From NCBI RefSeq assembly GCF_011927835.1, contig NZ_JAATJH010000003.1, forward strand, positions 310,001 to 374,000: DNA of 64,000 nt, in the 5' to 3' direction. The notes beneath the pieces are model-generated. The model was not told the DNA's origin. It did not search any database and worked only from the letters and a program-made list of their open reading frames with translations. The translations under genes and the position numbers were made by a program. The first letter of the stretch is position 1, and the number at the start of each line of letters is the position of its first letter. Source of the stretch: Neolewinella antarctica. GTDB taxonomy: Bacteria; Bacteroidota; Bacteroidia; Chitinophagales; Saprospiraceae. This document shows, in pieces, positions 45,104-55,821 of the stretch.

Positions 45104-46174
45104 CTAAACCCCCGCCCCCTCCTGCAACTTAGTAGCATTCTCCGCCACCTGTAATCCTTCGATAACCGGGTCCAAGCCCCCCGCGACGATCTTGTCCAAG
45201 CTGTGCAGCGTCAGGTTAATCCGGTGGTCCGTCACTCGGTTCTGCGGATAATTATAGGTGCGAATCTTTTCGGAGCGGTCGCCGGAGCCGACGAGCGACT
45301 TCCGGTTGGCTGATTGCTCGGCGGCGGCGGCGCTGTCGGCGGCGTCTTTGATCCGGCGGTAGAGTTGTGCCATGGCGATCTCCTTATTTTTGTGCTGGCT
45401 CCGTCCGTCCTGACTCTCGGAAACGATGCCGGTCGGCAGGTGGGTGATGCGGATGGCGGATTCCGTCTTGTTGACGTGCTGGCCACCGGCACCGGAGGCC
45501 CGGAAGGTGTCGATCTTGATTTCCGACTTGTTGATGTTGATGTCTTCCTCTTCCATCTTGGCCAATACGGCAACCGTCGCGGCGGAAGTGTGGACGCGGC
45601 CCTGGCTTTCCGTGCGGGGCACGCGCTGGACGCGGTGCACGCCCGATTCAAACTTCAGGCTGGAGTACACGTCGTCGCCCTGTACTTCAAAAACGAGCTT
45701 AGAGTAGCCGCCCGAGGTGCCTTCGTTTTCGTCGACCATCTCAATCTTCCAGCCCCGCCCCTCGCAGTAGCGTTTGTACATGTCGAACAGGTCGCCGGCA
45801 AAGATCGCCGCCTCGTCGCCGCCCGCGCCAGAACGGATTTCCATGATGATGTCCCGCTCGTCTTCGGGGTCTTTGGGGATGAGCATCACCTTAATGTCCT
45901 CGTCCATCGTCTCTTTCTTCTCCCGCAAGTCATCGTACTCCATCTGCGCCATCTCCCGCATCTCCGGGTCGGGGTCCTTGCGCATTTCTTCCGACATCTC
46001 GATGTTGTCGAGCAAGTCCTTATACACCAGGTACGTATCCGCGATGGGCTTCAGCTTGCCGTATTCCTTGTTCACCTTCGTGAAGCGGTTGGTGTCGGTG
46101 ATGATCTCGGGGTTGCCGAGTTGTTCTTCGAGGTTCTTGAAACGGATGTAGATGGCGGCTAGCTGGTCGATCAC
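45104..46174 (-). CDS. prfA: Peptide chain release factor 1
   Basis: 356 residues from a GTG start. Recognises UAA and UAG stop codons and releases the peptide. The peptidyl-hydrolysis motif is GAGGQHVNKTESAIRI, and the codon-recognition region has the RF1-type VHRVQRVPRTESQGRVHTSAATVAV; C-terminal RTYNYPQNRVTDHRI is typical. RF1 rather than RF2 because the gene has no programmed frameshift and shows the RF1 sequence pattern. The stop lies 5 bp from the heptamer element. Confidence 0.97.
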   Translation of the reverse strand: MIDQLAAIYIRFKNLEEQLGNPEIITDTNRFTKVNKEYGKLKPIADTYLVYKDLLDNIEMSEEMRKDPDPEMREMAQMEYDDLREKKETMDEDIKVMLIPKDPEDERDIIMEIRSGAGGDEAAIFAGDLFDMYKRYCEGRGWKIEMVDENEGTSGGYSKLVFEVQGDDVYSSLKFESGVHRVQRVPRTESQGRVHTSAATVAVLAKMEEEDININKSEIKIDTFRASGAGGQHVNKTESAIRITHLPTGIVSESQDGRSQHKNKEIAMAQLYRRIKDAADSAAAAEQSANRKSLVGSGDRSEKIRTYNYPQNRVTDHRINLTLHSLDKIVAGGLDPVIEGLQVAENATKLQEGAGV

Positions 46175-46281
46175 GGGGCGGGGGGGATTTTCGGGGCGGC
46201 GAAGTTACGGAGAAATAGGAGGGTACGGAGCAGGGAGTTTGTGGCCCACATTCTCAACTCCTGCTTCCGGTAGTACAACTT

Positions 46282-46298
46282 GGCACCCGCGACCGCGC
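46282..46298 (+). repeat. 19-bp GC-rich dispersed repeat, copy 11
   Basis: GGCACCCGCGACCGCGC, 9 bp upstream of the -33 box of the next gene. Confidence 0.65.
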
Positions 46299-46306
46299 GT
46301 AATTAC

Positions 46307-46337
46307 TTTGAAATTCAAAGTAAAGGGTCTATCTTTG
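46307..46337 (+). promoter_or_regulatory. Promoter TTTG-N19-TATCTTTG
   Basis: -33 TTTG (46307-46310), 19-bp spacer, -7 TATCTTTG (46330-46337): a perfect Bacteroidota promoter. The start codon at 46355 is 17 bp downstream of the box, giving a very short leader. Confidence 0.75.
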
Positions 46338-46354
46338 AGGAAACTAGGCCACCG

Positions 46355-47092
46355 ATGGGTTTCATGCTACTTATTATACCGTTAATTGTCGGTATCATTT
46401 TTCCACCAATTCAACTCCTATTCCATACGTTCAGAGTAGGTGCTAAAAATAAGCCCGATGGTTGCCTGGCCAGCCTGCTCGTTGTTGCGGACATCTGTAC
46501 TCTGGTATTCATCCCACTTGTTGGCTATTCCTTTTTCGCGGAAAGCGTATCGCAAGGAATTCCTACCGCGGTAGTTATTAGTTGGTCGGTAACTGTAATA
46601 CTGGTTGTCTTCGCTTATTTTTATTCCACGAGCCTGACGAAGCCCGGCAATGTTTCCACCGAAATTTTACTAATGGGTGCGATGGCGGTTGGCGTCATAT
46701 TAAATGCACTAATGGGTATCGTATGGAAGAGCGAAGATTTATTGATCGTGGTGAACGGTCCCATCGCGCTGCTCTTCATTTTGGGCATAGCAAAGCGCAA
46801 CCGCCAAATCTCTTTGGTTCTGGCTGACTCGAAAGGCCGTAACGAATTTGCCGAGACCGAGGTGTTGGATTACATTGGCGTTAAGGGCAGCCATTCGCGT
46901 CCGATCCCGGCTAAATCTGCGTTAGATAGATTCTTACTCCCAGCGCTATACCAACCGATTTTGGTGCGGTGGATTTTAGCTGGCGGTATAGGGCTGCTGA
47001 TTTTCTTACTATCGATGCTGGTCCCCGTCCTGTTCGGCATTTCGGTTGCGGAGGTTTTTGAAAGCTACGTATATGGCGGCACCAATTTTTAA
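46355..47092 (+). CDS. Multi-pass membrane protein, unknown
   Basis: 245 residues from ATG 46355, chosen because the promoter at 46307-46337 lies just upstream; the longer frame starts in the 19-bp repeat. Five hydrophobic segments in the first 155 residues (GFMLLIIPLIVGIIFPPI; ASLLVVADICTLVFIPLVGY; PTAVVISWSVTVILVVFAYFY; ILLMGAMAVGVILNALMGIVW; IALLFILGI), a ~65-residue hydrophilic loop, and a sixth segment (WILAGGIGLLIFLLSMLVPVLF). No family recognised. Confidence 0.7.
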   Translation: MGFMLLIIPLIVGIIFPPIQLLFHTFRVGAKNKPDGCLASLLVVADICTLVFIPLVGYSFFAESVSQGIPTAVVISWSVTVILVVFAYFYSTSLTKPGNVSTEILLMGAMAVGVILNALMGIVWKSEDLLIVVNGPIALLFILGIAKRNRQISLVLADSKGRNEFAETEVLDYIGVKGSHSRPIPAKSALDRFLLPALYQPILVRWILAGGIGLLIFLLSMLVPVLFGISVAEVFESYVYGGTNF

Positions 47093-47109
47093 AACCATTT
47101 GAATTAAGT

Positions 47110-47127
47110 GGCGCGGACGCGGGTGCA
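47110..47127 (-). repeat. 19-bp GC-rich dispersed repeat, copy 12
   Basis: GGCGCGGACGCGGGTGCA, directly upstream of the broken endopeptidase gene, at the point where its 5' part is missing. Confidence 0.65.
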
Positions 47128-47155
47128 AGGAAAGGGGAAAAGCAGAGTTAATTAG

Positions 47156-47480
47156 GCCAACCCTCAACACCGCTGGCTAGACCGTCTCGGCGTGTGGCAC
47201 TACCTACTGACCTTCGACGAGCAGGGTAAGTGGTCAGAAAAAGTCGCGATCGACTTCGAAATCACGGTCCGCCACCTCCTGGCCCTCGACGATGCGGCCC
47301 GGGCGAACGGGCTGGCCGTACAGAAGGTAATTTTGAAGATCGCCCTGAAGGACGAATTATTCGCCACCCCTTCCGGCCGCAAGCTAAAGAAACGCGGGGG
47401 TCTACTTCGCTCGCGCGCTGCCGCCGCTGGTAGATAATCTTCACGACGATCATTACCACGTGGATTTTAAGTTCCGGTAG
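47156..47480 (+). pseudogene. 3' remnant of a murein endopeptidase (M74/MepA-like), frameshifted
   Basis: From 47156 the frame reads ANPQHRWLDRLGVWHYLLTF, continues KVAIDFEITVRHLLALDDAAR...KVILKIALKDELFATPSGRKLKKR, then shifts at a G5 run (47396-47400). Removing one G restores GVYFARALPPLVDNLHDDHYHVDFKFR and a stop at 47478. The end DDHYHVDF is the metal-site signature of penicillin-insensitive murein endopeptidases. The N-terminal half is absent: a stop codon and then the 19-bp repeat precede it. A sequencing error could explain the frameshift but not the missing start. Confidence 0.75.
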
Positions 47481-47502
47481 AAAGTAAAAAGCGGCAACGT
47501 AG

Positions 47503-47534
47503 TTAGTATAATGTGTAGGCTCGCCGTACTTTTG
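47503..47534 (+). promoter_or_regulatory. Candidate promoter of atpBEFHAG
   Basis: TACTTTTG (47527-47534) is identical to the -7 box of atpDC and is followed by GCGGCTGAATTG, similar to GCGCCTCAATTA there. The -33 position has only TTAG (47503-47506). The same -7 box and downstream bases suggest the two ATP synthase units are regulated alike. Confidence 0.55.
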
Positions 47535-47570
47535 CGGCTGAATTGGGAAAGCCCCATAACGCCAACCTCT

Positions 47571-48875
47571 ATGAAGCTGACTTCGCGCCTGTTCCTTTTG
47601 CTGGTCTTTACGCTGTCTTTCGGTACGCTCTTCGCCAGTGGCGGCGAGGGTGCGGAGGTTGAGAAGTACGATCCCGTCGAAACCATCATGCACCACATTG
47701 CCGATGGTAACGAGTTCGAGATCGTGCACGGCGTCAACATTCCCCTTCCAGTTATCCTTTTTGCCCCCGGCCACGGCTGGACGTTCGGCATGAGTAGCAT
47801 GTTCGACCACGGCCACCACGCCGTCAAAGGCTACTTGATGAATCACGGCCGTATCAACCGGGTTGCGGACGAGTCCTTTCCCCAAGGCCACGTCATCATC
47901 AAAGATGCCCACGCGATCGATACTTATAAGTACAAAGTTGACGGTGGCCCGATTGTCGGCGAAGAGACTGACGAAATTTCCAAAGAAGAACTAAACGAAG
48001 CAGATTTTTTGCTCCACGATGGGAAGTACTACCAGCTGGACCGCGCTTCGGCGGCCGATGGTGGTTTGTTGGGCGGAGGCATTACTAGCTTCTACGATTT
48101 CAGTATCACGAAGAATGTCTTTGCGATGATGTTAGCGGCACTATTGCTAATCATTGTCTTTACCATCGTGGCGGGTGCATACAAGAAGAGAGATGGGCAG
48201 GCCCCAACAGGTTTCCAAGGCTTTATGGAGCCCGTCTTCCTTTTCATCCGCGATGAAGTCGCACGGCCGATGATTGGGGAACAGCACTATGCACGGTTTT
48301 TGCCATTCATTATGACGATTTTCTTCTTCATTCTGTTTTGTAATTTGCTTGGCTTGATTCCCATTTTTCCTGGTAGCGCAAACATAACTGGAAACCTAGC
48401 AGTAACCATGGGCTTAGCAGTCGTGGTTTTTATCGTTACCAACCTGAATGGTAAAAAAGATTACTGGCAGCATGTCTTCTGGATGCCCGGCGTACCTGTT
48501 TTCATCAAGCCAATTTTGGCGGTAGTGGAGATACTTGGTTTATTTATTAAGCCTTTCTCCCTGATGATTCGCTTGTTCGCTAATATTACGGCGGGCCACA
48601 TCATCATTCTCTCGCTCATCGGCTTAATTTTTGTCTTTGGTGACAGTGGCGAGAGCATTGGCGGCGCTACGGTTGGTGCAATCGTTGGCGGGGCGTTTAC
48701 GGCATTCATGAACCTCATTGAACTGTTAGTTGCCTTCCTCCAGGCTTTTATTTTTGCCATGCTAGCCGCCAGCTACATCGGCGCGGCGGTGGAAGAGCAC
48801 GATCACCACGATGAAGACCACGCGGTAGAACACAAACACGGTGGTGCTTACGCGGAAGCGGTAGCCCACAACTAA
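47571..48875 (+). CDS. atpB: ATP synthase F0 subunit a
   Basis: 434 residues from ATG 47571. The proton half-channel subunit. A signal peptide (LTSRLFLLLVFTLSFGTLFA) and a ~170-residue extracytoplasmic N-terminal extension precede the conserved membrane core, usual for Bacteroidota. The core has the essential Arg in KPFSLMIRLFANITAGHII and the final IELLVAFLQAFIFAMLAASYIGAAVEEH. The His-rich tail (EHDHHDEDHAVEHKH) could bind metal. First gene of the F0F1 cluster; no atpI precedes it. Confidence 0.96.
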   Translation: MKLTSRLFLLLVFTLSFGTLFASGGEGAEVEKYDPVETIMHHIADGNEFEIVHGVNIPLPVILFAPGHGWTFGMSSMFDHGHHAVKGYLMNHGRINRVADESFPQGHVIIKDAHAIDTYKYKVDGGPIVGEETDEISKEELNEADFLLHDGKYYQLDRASAADGGLLGGGITSFYDFSITKNVFAMMLAALLLIIVFTIVAGAYKKRDGQAPTGFQGFMEPVFLFIRDEVARPMIGEQHYARFLPFIMTIFFFILFCNLLGLIPIFPGSANITGNLAVTMGLAVVVFIVTNLNGKKDYWQHVFWMPGVPVFIKPILAVVEILGLFIKPFSLMIRLFANITAGHIIILSLIGLIFVFGDSGESIGGATVGAIVGGAFTAFMNLIELLVAFLQAFIFAMLAASYIGAAVEEHDHHDEDHAVEHKHGGAYAEAVAHN

Positions 48876-49106
<231 letters not shown>

Positions 49107-49221
49107 GACAAGGCCGACTGCACTGCAATCGAAAGATAGCCGGTGGCCGAACCGCGATTGGCGGCGGCCCCGGCTTATTTCAATTTTACCCAGGTGAATC
49201 GTACACCCACAAGTATCAACA

Positions 49222-49734
49222 ATGATTAATTTTTTCCTCGTCGACTTTAGCGTTATTCGGCCAGAAATCGGCCTCCTCTTCTGGACGGTCGTAATCTTTC
49301 TGCTCGTTTGGGGTATCCTCGGTGCTACCGCCTTCAAGCCCATTCAAAACGCGCTGAGCGTACGGGAGACCGGCATCCAAAATAGCATCGACGAAGCCAA
49401 GCGCGTTCAGGCGCAGATGGCCCAGCTGAAGGAGGACAATACCAAACTGCTAGCTGAGGCGCGTGAAGAGAGCATCCGCATCGTTTCTGATGCAGAAGCC
49501 TACGCCAAGCAGCGCCGCGCCGAAGCCATCGACGAAGCCAAGGCCGCCGCCCAAAAAGTGAGCGCCGACGCCCAGCGCGACATCGCCAACATGCGCGACC
49601 AAGCCATGGTCGACCTCAAGCGGGAAGTCGGTAACATGGCCATCGACGTTGCGGAGAAAGTCTTGCGTAAAGACCTCAAGAGCGACATCAGCCAGACGAC
49701 CCTCGTCAACGAATTGGTGAAAAACCTTAACTAG
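49222..49734 (+). CDS. atpF: ATP synthase F0 subunit b
   Basis: 170 residues. Peripheral stalk. One N-terminal helix (IRPEIGLLFWTVVIFLLVWGIL) and a long charged coiled coil (KRVQAQMAQLKEDNTKLLAEAREESIRIVSDAEAYAKQRRAEAIDEAKAAAQ...) that dimerises. Overlaps no gene; atpH follows after 8 bp. Confidence 0.95.
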   Translation: MINFFLVDFSVIRPEIGLLFWTVVIFLLVWGILGATAFKPIQNALSVRETGIQNSIDEAKRVQAQMAQLKEDNTKLLAEAREESIRIVSDAEAYAKQRRAEAIDEAKAAAQKVSADAQRDIANMRDQAMVDLKREVGNMAIDVAEKVLRKDLKSDISQTTLVNELVKNLN

Positions 49735-49742
49735 ACCACCCC

Positions 49743-50282
49743 ATGACCAATCAAAGAGTAGCCGACCGGTACGCCAAGTCCTTGCTGGACCTCGCCGTGG
49801 AGCGAGCGCAACTCGATGTCATCAAGGGTGACGTCGATGATCTGTTGTCCCTAACCGGTAACCGCGACGTCGCGAACTTGCTGGCTAGCCCCATCATCAA
49901 CCCGAGTAAGAAGAAGGCTATCTTCAGCGAGTTGCTGGATAAGGTTGGCGTCACACCACTGACAAAAGTTTTCGTAGATGTCCTGATTACTAAAGGCCGG
50001 GAGCCTGACCTGATCGGTATCCTCAAAGCTTTTATTAAGCAGTATAAGAAGCTCAATAACATCAGTACCGTCAAAGTAACGAGTGCCATTGCACTTTCCG
50101 CTACGGAACTGGATGACATCAAGAAACAACTGATTGCCGGTGGTAAGACGGAAACTACCGTCGACATCGAAACCAGCATCGACCCCTCCATCATCGGTGG
50201 GTTCATTCTGGAGTTCGGCGGACAGGTGTACGACGCCAGCGTCGCACACAAACTGAGCGAACTTCGCAAGGAGATCGCTTAA
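49743..50282 (+). CDS. atpH: ATP synthase F1 delta subunit
   Basis: 179 residues. Connects F1 to the peripheral stalk. N-terminal helical domain (NQRVADRYAKSLLDLAVERAQLD...LLASPIINPSKKKAIFSELLD) and C-terminal signature (TTVDIETSIDPSIIGGFILEFGGQVYDASVAHKLSELRKEI). Confidence 0.95.
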   Translation: MTNQRVADRYAKSLLDLAVERAQLDVIKGDVDDLLSLTGNRDVANLLASPIINPSKKKAIFSELLDKVGVTPLTKVFVDVLITKGREPDLIGILKAFIKQYKKLNNISTVKVTSAIALSATELDDIKKQLIAGGKTETTVDIETSIDPSIIGGFILEFGGQVYDASVAHKLSELRKEIA

Positions 50283-50350
50283 GTGCGTAAATGGCCAGCG
50301 GGTCAATTACCACTCTCAATAAATCGCAAGTATTTTAAAGCATAGCAACC

Positions 50351-51934
<1,584 letters not shown>

Positions 51935-52049
51935 ATTAGAGGCTGCACTTTTAGATGGCTTCCGCCCTTCGTGCTAATGCTTTAAATTAAAGCATGGTGC
52001 CCAAAAGAGTGAAGTTGACCCAAAAGCGAAGCGTCCAAAATTAAAAGAA

Positions 52050-52940
52050 ATGGCTAACTTAAAGGAAGTCCGCGAACGGATCGGATCGGTAAAGAACACG
52101 CAGCAGATCACTTCCGCGATGAAGATGGTGTCGGCGGCGAAGATGAGCCGGGCCGCGCAGCGCATCAACGAAATGCGGCCCTACGCGGAGAAGCTGAACG
52201 AGATGTTGACGAATATTCTCTCCAATTTAGAAGGTGATGCGTCGACGAGCTTCAACGTTGTCCGGCCCATCACGAACGCCTGCGTAGTTGTTGTGACTTC
52301 GAGCCGTGGTTTGGCCGGCGCATTCAATACAAACGTAGTGAAGGCGGCCGTGCGGGTCATCGAAGACGAATTAGCCGAAGCCAGCCACATCGACGTAATT
52401 TGCATCGGTAAGAAGGGCCGGGAGTTTTTCGGTCGGAACTACGGTAAGAACAGCCGCTTTACGATTGATCGCCAGTTTCAGGAGCTCTTTCAGGACCTTT
52501 CTTTCGACAATACAAAGGACGTTCCCGAATTGATCATGAACCGCTTCAAGGGGGAAGCATACGATAGCGTCCACGTAGCCTACGCACAGTTCAAGAACGC
52601 GGCGGTTCAGTTCGCAAACGCCGTTCAGTTTCTACCGGTGACTTCGATTGCCAACGAAGCGGGGCCAACCAGTAACGCCGACTACATTTTTGAGCCCACC
52701 AAAGAAGTGCTGCTTGCGGAACTGGTTCCCACGATCCTCAAGACGCGGTTCCAATCCTTTTTGCTGGACACCAACGCTTCCGAGCACGGTGCCCGGATGA
52801 CGGCAATGGATAAGGCCACGGAGAACGCTCAGGAACTCCTGAAGGACCTCAAGATCACCTACAATAAAGCGCGCCAAGAAGCAATTACGAAGGAGATTCT
52901 CGAGATTGTCGGTGGTGCCGCCGCGCTGGAGGACGATTGA
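52050..52940 (+). CDS. atpG: ATP synthase F1 gamma subunit
   Basis: 296 residues. Central rotor shaft. N-terminal helix ANLKEVRERIGSVKNTQQITSAMKMVSAAKMSRAAQRI and C-terminal helix HGARMTAMDKATENAQELLKDLKITYNKARQEAITKEILEIVGGAAAL are the family's coiled coil. Last gene of the cluster; a terminator follows. Epsilon and beta are encoded elsewhere (27.4-29.4 kb). Confidence 0.97.
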   Translation: MANLKEVRERIGSVKNTQQITSAMKMVSAAKMSRAAQRINEMRPYAEKLNEMLTNILSNLEGDASTSFNVVRPITNACVVVVTSSRGLAGAFNTNVVKAAVRVIEDELAEASHIDVICIGKKGREFFGRNYGKNSRFTIDRQFQELFQDLSFDNTKDVPELIMNRFKGEAYDSVHVAYAQFKNAAVQFANAVQFLPVTSIANEAGPTSNADYIFEPTKEVLLAELVPTILKTRFQSFLLDTNASEHGARMTAMDKATENAQELLKDLKITYNKARQEAITKEILEIVGGAAALEDD

Positions 52941-52964
52941 TTTTTGCTTAGCGACAAAAATACT

Positions 52965-52996
52965 GAAGCCCCGGTCCGTAAAGGCTCGGGGCTTTT
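52965..52996 (+). terminator. Terminator of atpBEFHAG
   Basis: AAGCCCCG (52965-52972) and CGGGGCTT (52986-52993) around a 13-nt loop, then TTTTTAAATT. About 25 bp after the atpG stop. Confidence 0.85.
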
Positions 52997-53071
52997 TAAA
53001 TTACCGAACCATTTTATTTGCGGTTTCTTCGTTTATTGGCCGCTACTTCTTCTTGCAAGCCTGCTCCGTAC

Positions 53072-53893
53072 ATGAACCGACTACTTCCCCTATTTATCTT
53101 TTCGTTACTTATTGCTGCTTGCGGCGATGCCGATAATGCTGAATCCCCGGACGAAGTAGCTGCCTCCGTCTCACCCACCACCCCGGCACCCGCGACCGCG
53201 CCCAAGCCCACTTACGGAAACGACCGCCGCGCCTGGGTCGACGGCCTGAACCTGCGCAAAGAACCCCGTACGGGTTCGGAAATCCTCACCCAACTCAGCA
53301 CCACGGACGAGCTGACCCTCACCGGTCAGAAATCAGCGGAGTCGGACGCCGTCGTGTTGCGTGGCGTACTCTACCGGGAGCCTTGGTACGAGATCAAAAC
53401 GGAAGCGGGCCAAACCGGGTGGGTCTTCGGTGGTGCCATTAAAGCCGAAGGCGAGTCGAAGGGCAATCGCAACTTTACCGCGACTGATTTCAATTATCCT
53501 TACCTCGGACAATTCAACCTCAGCCGCTGGGAAGCGGCGGAAGCCGTGGGGGAAGACGGCGGGGATTACGAACGCTCCACCACCACGTACCGGGGCGACG
53601 GACAGGTAATGACCGTCACGAGCGCCGAAGGGGAATACGGTCTTTTCACCGACCACGTGCTGATGAACGCCAAGGGCGACACGCTACGGGCTCGCCACTT
53701 TGAATTCAGTAATTCCGCGCTCGAGTTATTCGAGGAAGTGATTGACTACACCGGCTCCGAGCCGATGGTTCACACCCGCCGCCAGCAAAGCCCTAAACCT
53801 TACCAACAACTCTCCGGGCGTCCGGAAATGGTGCGGGGCGCATGGACGAGCAAGCGATACGCACCGGGGGAAACGATCGACATTGACATCTAA
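53072..53893 (+). CDS. SH3-domain lipoprotein
   Basis: 273 residues from ATG 53072. Lipobox LLIAAC, so lipid-anchored. A disordered linker (ESPDEVAASVSPTTPAPATAPKPTYG) containing the 19-bp repeat is followed by a bacterial SH3 domain (RRAWVDGLNLRKEPRTGSEILTQLSTTDELTLTG...YEIKTEAGQTGWVFGGAIK), a fold that often binds peptidoglycan. The C-terminal ~120 residues (RSTTTYRGDGQVMTVTSAEGEYG...ELFEEVIDYTGSEPMVHTRRQ) look beta-rich and are unrecognised. Confidence 0.85.
   Translation: MNRLLPLFIFSLLIAACGDADNAESPDEVAASVSPTTPAPATAPKPTYGNDRRAWVDGLNLRKEPRTGSEILTQLSTTDELTLTGQKSAESDAVVLRGVLYREPWYEIKTEAGQTGWVFGGAIKAEGESKGNRNFTATDFNYPYLGQFNLSRWEAAEAVGEDGGDYERSTTTYRGDGQVMTVTSAEGEYGLFTDHVLMNAKGDTLRARHFEFSNSALELFEEVIDYTGSEPMVHTRRQQSPKPYQQLSGRPEMVRGAWTSKRYAPGETIDIDI
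53185..53205 (+). repeat. 19-bp GC-rich dispersed repeat, copy 13 (inside a CDS)
   Basis: GGCACCCGCGACCGCGCCCA, exact consensus, in the linker of the SH3 lipoprotein, encoding Ala-Pro-Ala-Thr-Ala-Pro. Confidence 0.7.
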
Positions 53894-53933
53894 ACGGCCC
53901 GTCGCGGTGTTGAAAATCCTCGAAAATAAGCGT

Positions 53934-54323
53934 ATGTCCCTCCCAACTACCGATCAATTATTCGCGGCCATTCGCGCCGGTGATTCCGCTCTCGTCGCTC
54001 GCATCATCGCCGCTAATCCCGCGCTCGCCAACCAGCCGGACGGGCGGGGTTTCCTCCCGGTCGTGCTGGCTACGTACGTCGATGACTTAGCCGTTACGCA
54101 AGCCCTCGTGGCCGCCGGCGCGGACCCGAACGCCGATACCGGTGGGGGGACGGCCCTGATGGGCGCTGCCTTCAAAGGTCACCTTCCCGTAATCCAGTAT
54201 CTGATTAAAGCGGGGGCAAAGGTGAACGCCACCAACGCTCAGGGCGGGTCGGCGCTGAGCTTTGCGCGGATGGGGAATCACAAGGCGGTCGTGACTTTTT
54301 TGCTTGAGCAGGGCGCGAAGTAG
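53934..54323 (+). CDS. Ankyrin-repeat protein
   Basis: 129 residues from ATG 53934. About four ankyrin repeats: TTDQLFAAIRAGDSALVARIIAANPALAN, GFLPVVLATYVDDLAVTQALVAAGADPNA, GGTALMGAAFKGHLPVIQYLIKAGAKVNA and GGSALSFARMGNHKAVVTFLLEQGAK. A small cytosolic protein-binding module. It lies 40 bp after the SH3 gene and may be in its operon; the link in function is not known. Confidence 0.85.
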   Translation: MSLPTTDQLFAAIRAGDSALVARIIAANPALANQPDGRGFLPVVLATYVDDLAVTQALVAAGADPNADTGGGTALMGAAFKGHLPVIQYLIKAGAKVNATNAQGGSALSFARMGNHKAVVTFLLEQGAK

Positions 54324-54355
54324 GGGCCAGGCCACCGTGCCTCGTCAGACACCTG

Positions 54356-55507
54356 CTACAGTTTAGTCCACTTCACCTCACCTTTAGAGTTTTCCACTAC
54401 TTTCTCTACGAAGATCATCCCCCGCAAGCCATCGTCGATGGAGGGAAAATCTCTCCTGAGTTCGTCGGGTTCCGTTTCTTCCAATCTGGCGCGGACGCAG
54501 GAGGCAAAGTTTTTGTAGATGTTAGCAAAGGCTTCCAGGTAACCCTCGGGGTGGCCGGCGGGGATGCGCTGAGCCGCCTGGGCGACGGGGGAGAGTTGGC
54601 CGACGCCGGTGCGGTAGCGAACGGTAGGGTCTTCCAGAGATTTGACGAGTAGCGTATTGGGTTCCATCTGGTGCCATTCCAGGCCACCCGTCTCGCCCCA
54701 GATGCGGATGTTAAGGCTGTTTTCCTCACCGACGGCAATCTGGCTACAGTGCAGGACGCCCCGCGCGCCTTTTTCGAAACGAAGTAGAATGTTGGCGTCG
54801 TCGTCCAGCCGGCGGCCCGGTACGAAGGAAGTTAGTTCCGCGCAGACTTCGGTGATTTTGAGGCCGGTGACGTATTCGGCTAGGTTTTCGGCGTGGGTGC
54901 CGATGTCGCCCATCGCACCGCCCATGCCGGACTTGGCGGGGTCGGTCCGCCAGGAAGCTTGCTTCTGGTCACTGTCCTCGACTTTGGTAGCCAGCCATCC
55001 CTGTGAGTACTCCACGGCGACTTTCCGGATTTTACCAATCTCACCCCCGGCGATCATGGCGCGGGCTTGCTTGACCATGGGGTAGCCGGTGTAATTGTGG
55101 GTCAGGGCGAAGATTAGGCCGGTTTCGTCGACCAACTTCTTGAGGATGCGAGCTTCGTCGACGCTGAAGGTGACGGGCTTATCACAGACGACGTGAAAAC
55201 CGTTCTCGAGGGCCAACTTGGCGGGGCCGAAATGTACGTGGTTGGGGGTAACGATGGACACGAAATCCATCCGCTCGCCTTCCGGGAGTGCTTTTTCCTT
55301 GGTCATCATCTCCTCGTAGCTACCGTACACGCGGTCGCTGGGCAGAAAAAAGTCTTTTCCCGAGAGCCGGCTCTTTTCCGGGTTGGAGCTGAAAGCGCCG
55401 CAAACCAACTCAATTTGCTGGTCGATGGCGGCGGCAATGCGGTGAACGCCGCCAATGAAAGCGCCCCGGCCTCCGCCCACCATTCCCATTCTTATTTTTC
55501 TGGACAT
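54356..55507 (-). CDS. Gfo/Idh/MocA family oxidoreductase
   Basis: 383 residues from ATG 55507. NAD(P)-dependent sugar-type dehydrogenase. Rossmann start KIRMGMVGGGRGAFIGGVHR (GGGxGxxxGxxHR), the EKP-type catalytic motif as VVCDKPVTF, and the C-terminal alpha/beta domain with GWLATKVEDSDQKQASWRTDPAKSGMGGAMGDIGTHAENLAEYVTG, including the usual DIGTHxxxL segment. Substrate unknown. Divergent from the DUF2383 gene. Confidence 0.9.
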   Translation of the reverse strand: MSRKIRMGMVGGGRGAFIGGVHRIAAAIDQQIELVCGAFSSNPEKSRLSGKDFFLPSDRVYGSYEEMMTKEKALPEGERMDFVSIVTPNHVHFGPAKLALENGFHVVCDKPVTFSVDEARILKKLVDETGLIFALTHNYTGYPMVKQARAMIAGGEIGKIRKVAVEYSQGWLATKVEDSDQKQASWRTDPAKSGMGGAMGDIGTHAENLAEYVTGLKITEVCAELTSFVPGRRLDDDANILLRFEKGARGVLHCSQIAVGEENSLNIRIWGETGGLEWHQMEPNTLLVKSLEDPTVRYRTGVGQLSPVAQAAQRIPAGHPEGYLEAFANIYKNFASCVRARLEETEPDELRRDFPSIDDGLRGMIFVEKVVENSKGEVKWTKL

Positions 55508-55600
55508 AATCTTTTTGCTTGCGTTATCTGAATGCGATAATACAACATTGCCGGTAGTCAGGGCTAACGCGACGCAGAACCCCGGCCTGCGAATTTTCCC

Positions 55601-55619
55601 TGCACCCGCGTCCGCGCCC
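55601..55619 (+). repeat. 19-bp GC-rich dispersed repeat, copy 14
   Basis: TGCACCCGCGTCCGCGCCC, upstream of the oxidoreductase gene. Confidence 0.65.
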
Positions 55620-55821
55620 TGGCACACGGGGGTAATCGAAGCAGGCAAAAAACGATTCCGAAAGTTATTCTTACTCTTTTAGTGAGCTAATGGACGGGAA
55701 ACATTGACTTTTGACGAACAATTCCGCGTGTTTCTGCGCTCTATTAGCACAGGATGAATGAGTCATTTTGTCGAGAGATTTTTCTTTCGAAGTTAACTAT
55801 CAAACCCACAACAACAATATT

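Noticed and set aside
46280-46354. TTG start for the membrane protein at 46.3 kb (MAPATARN...)
   Set aside because: It lies in the 19-bp repeat and upstream of a perfect promoter; ATG 46355 follows that promoter.
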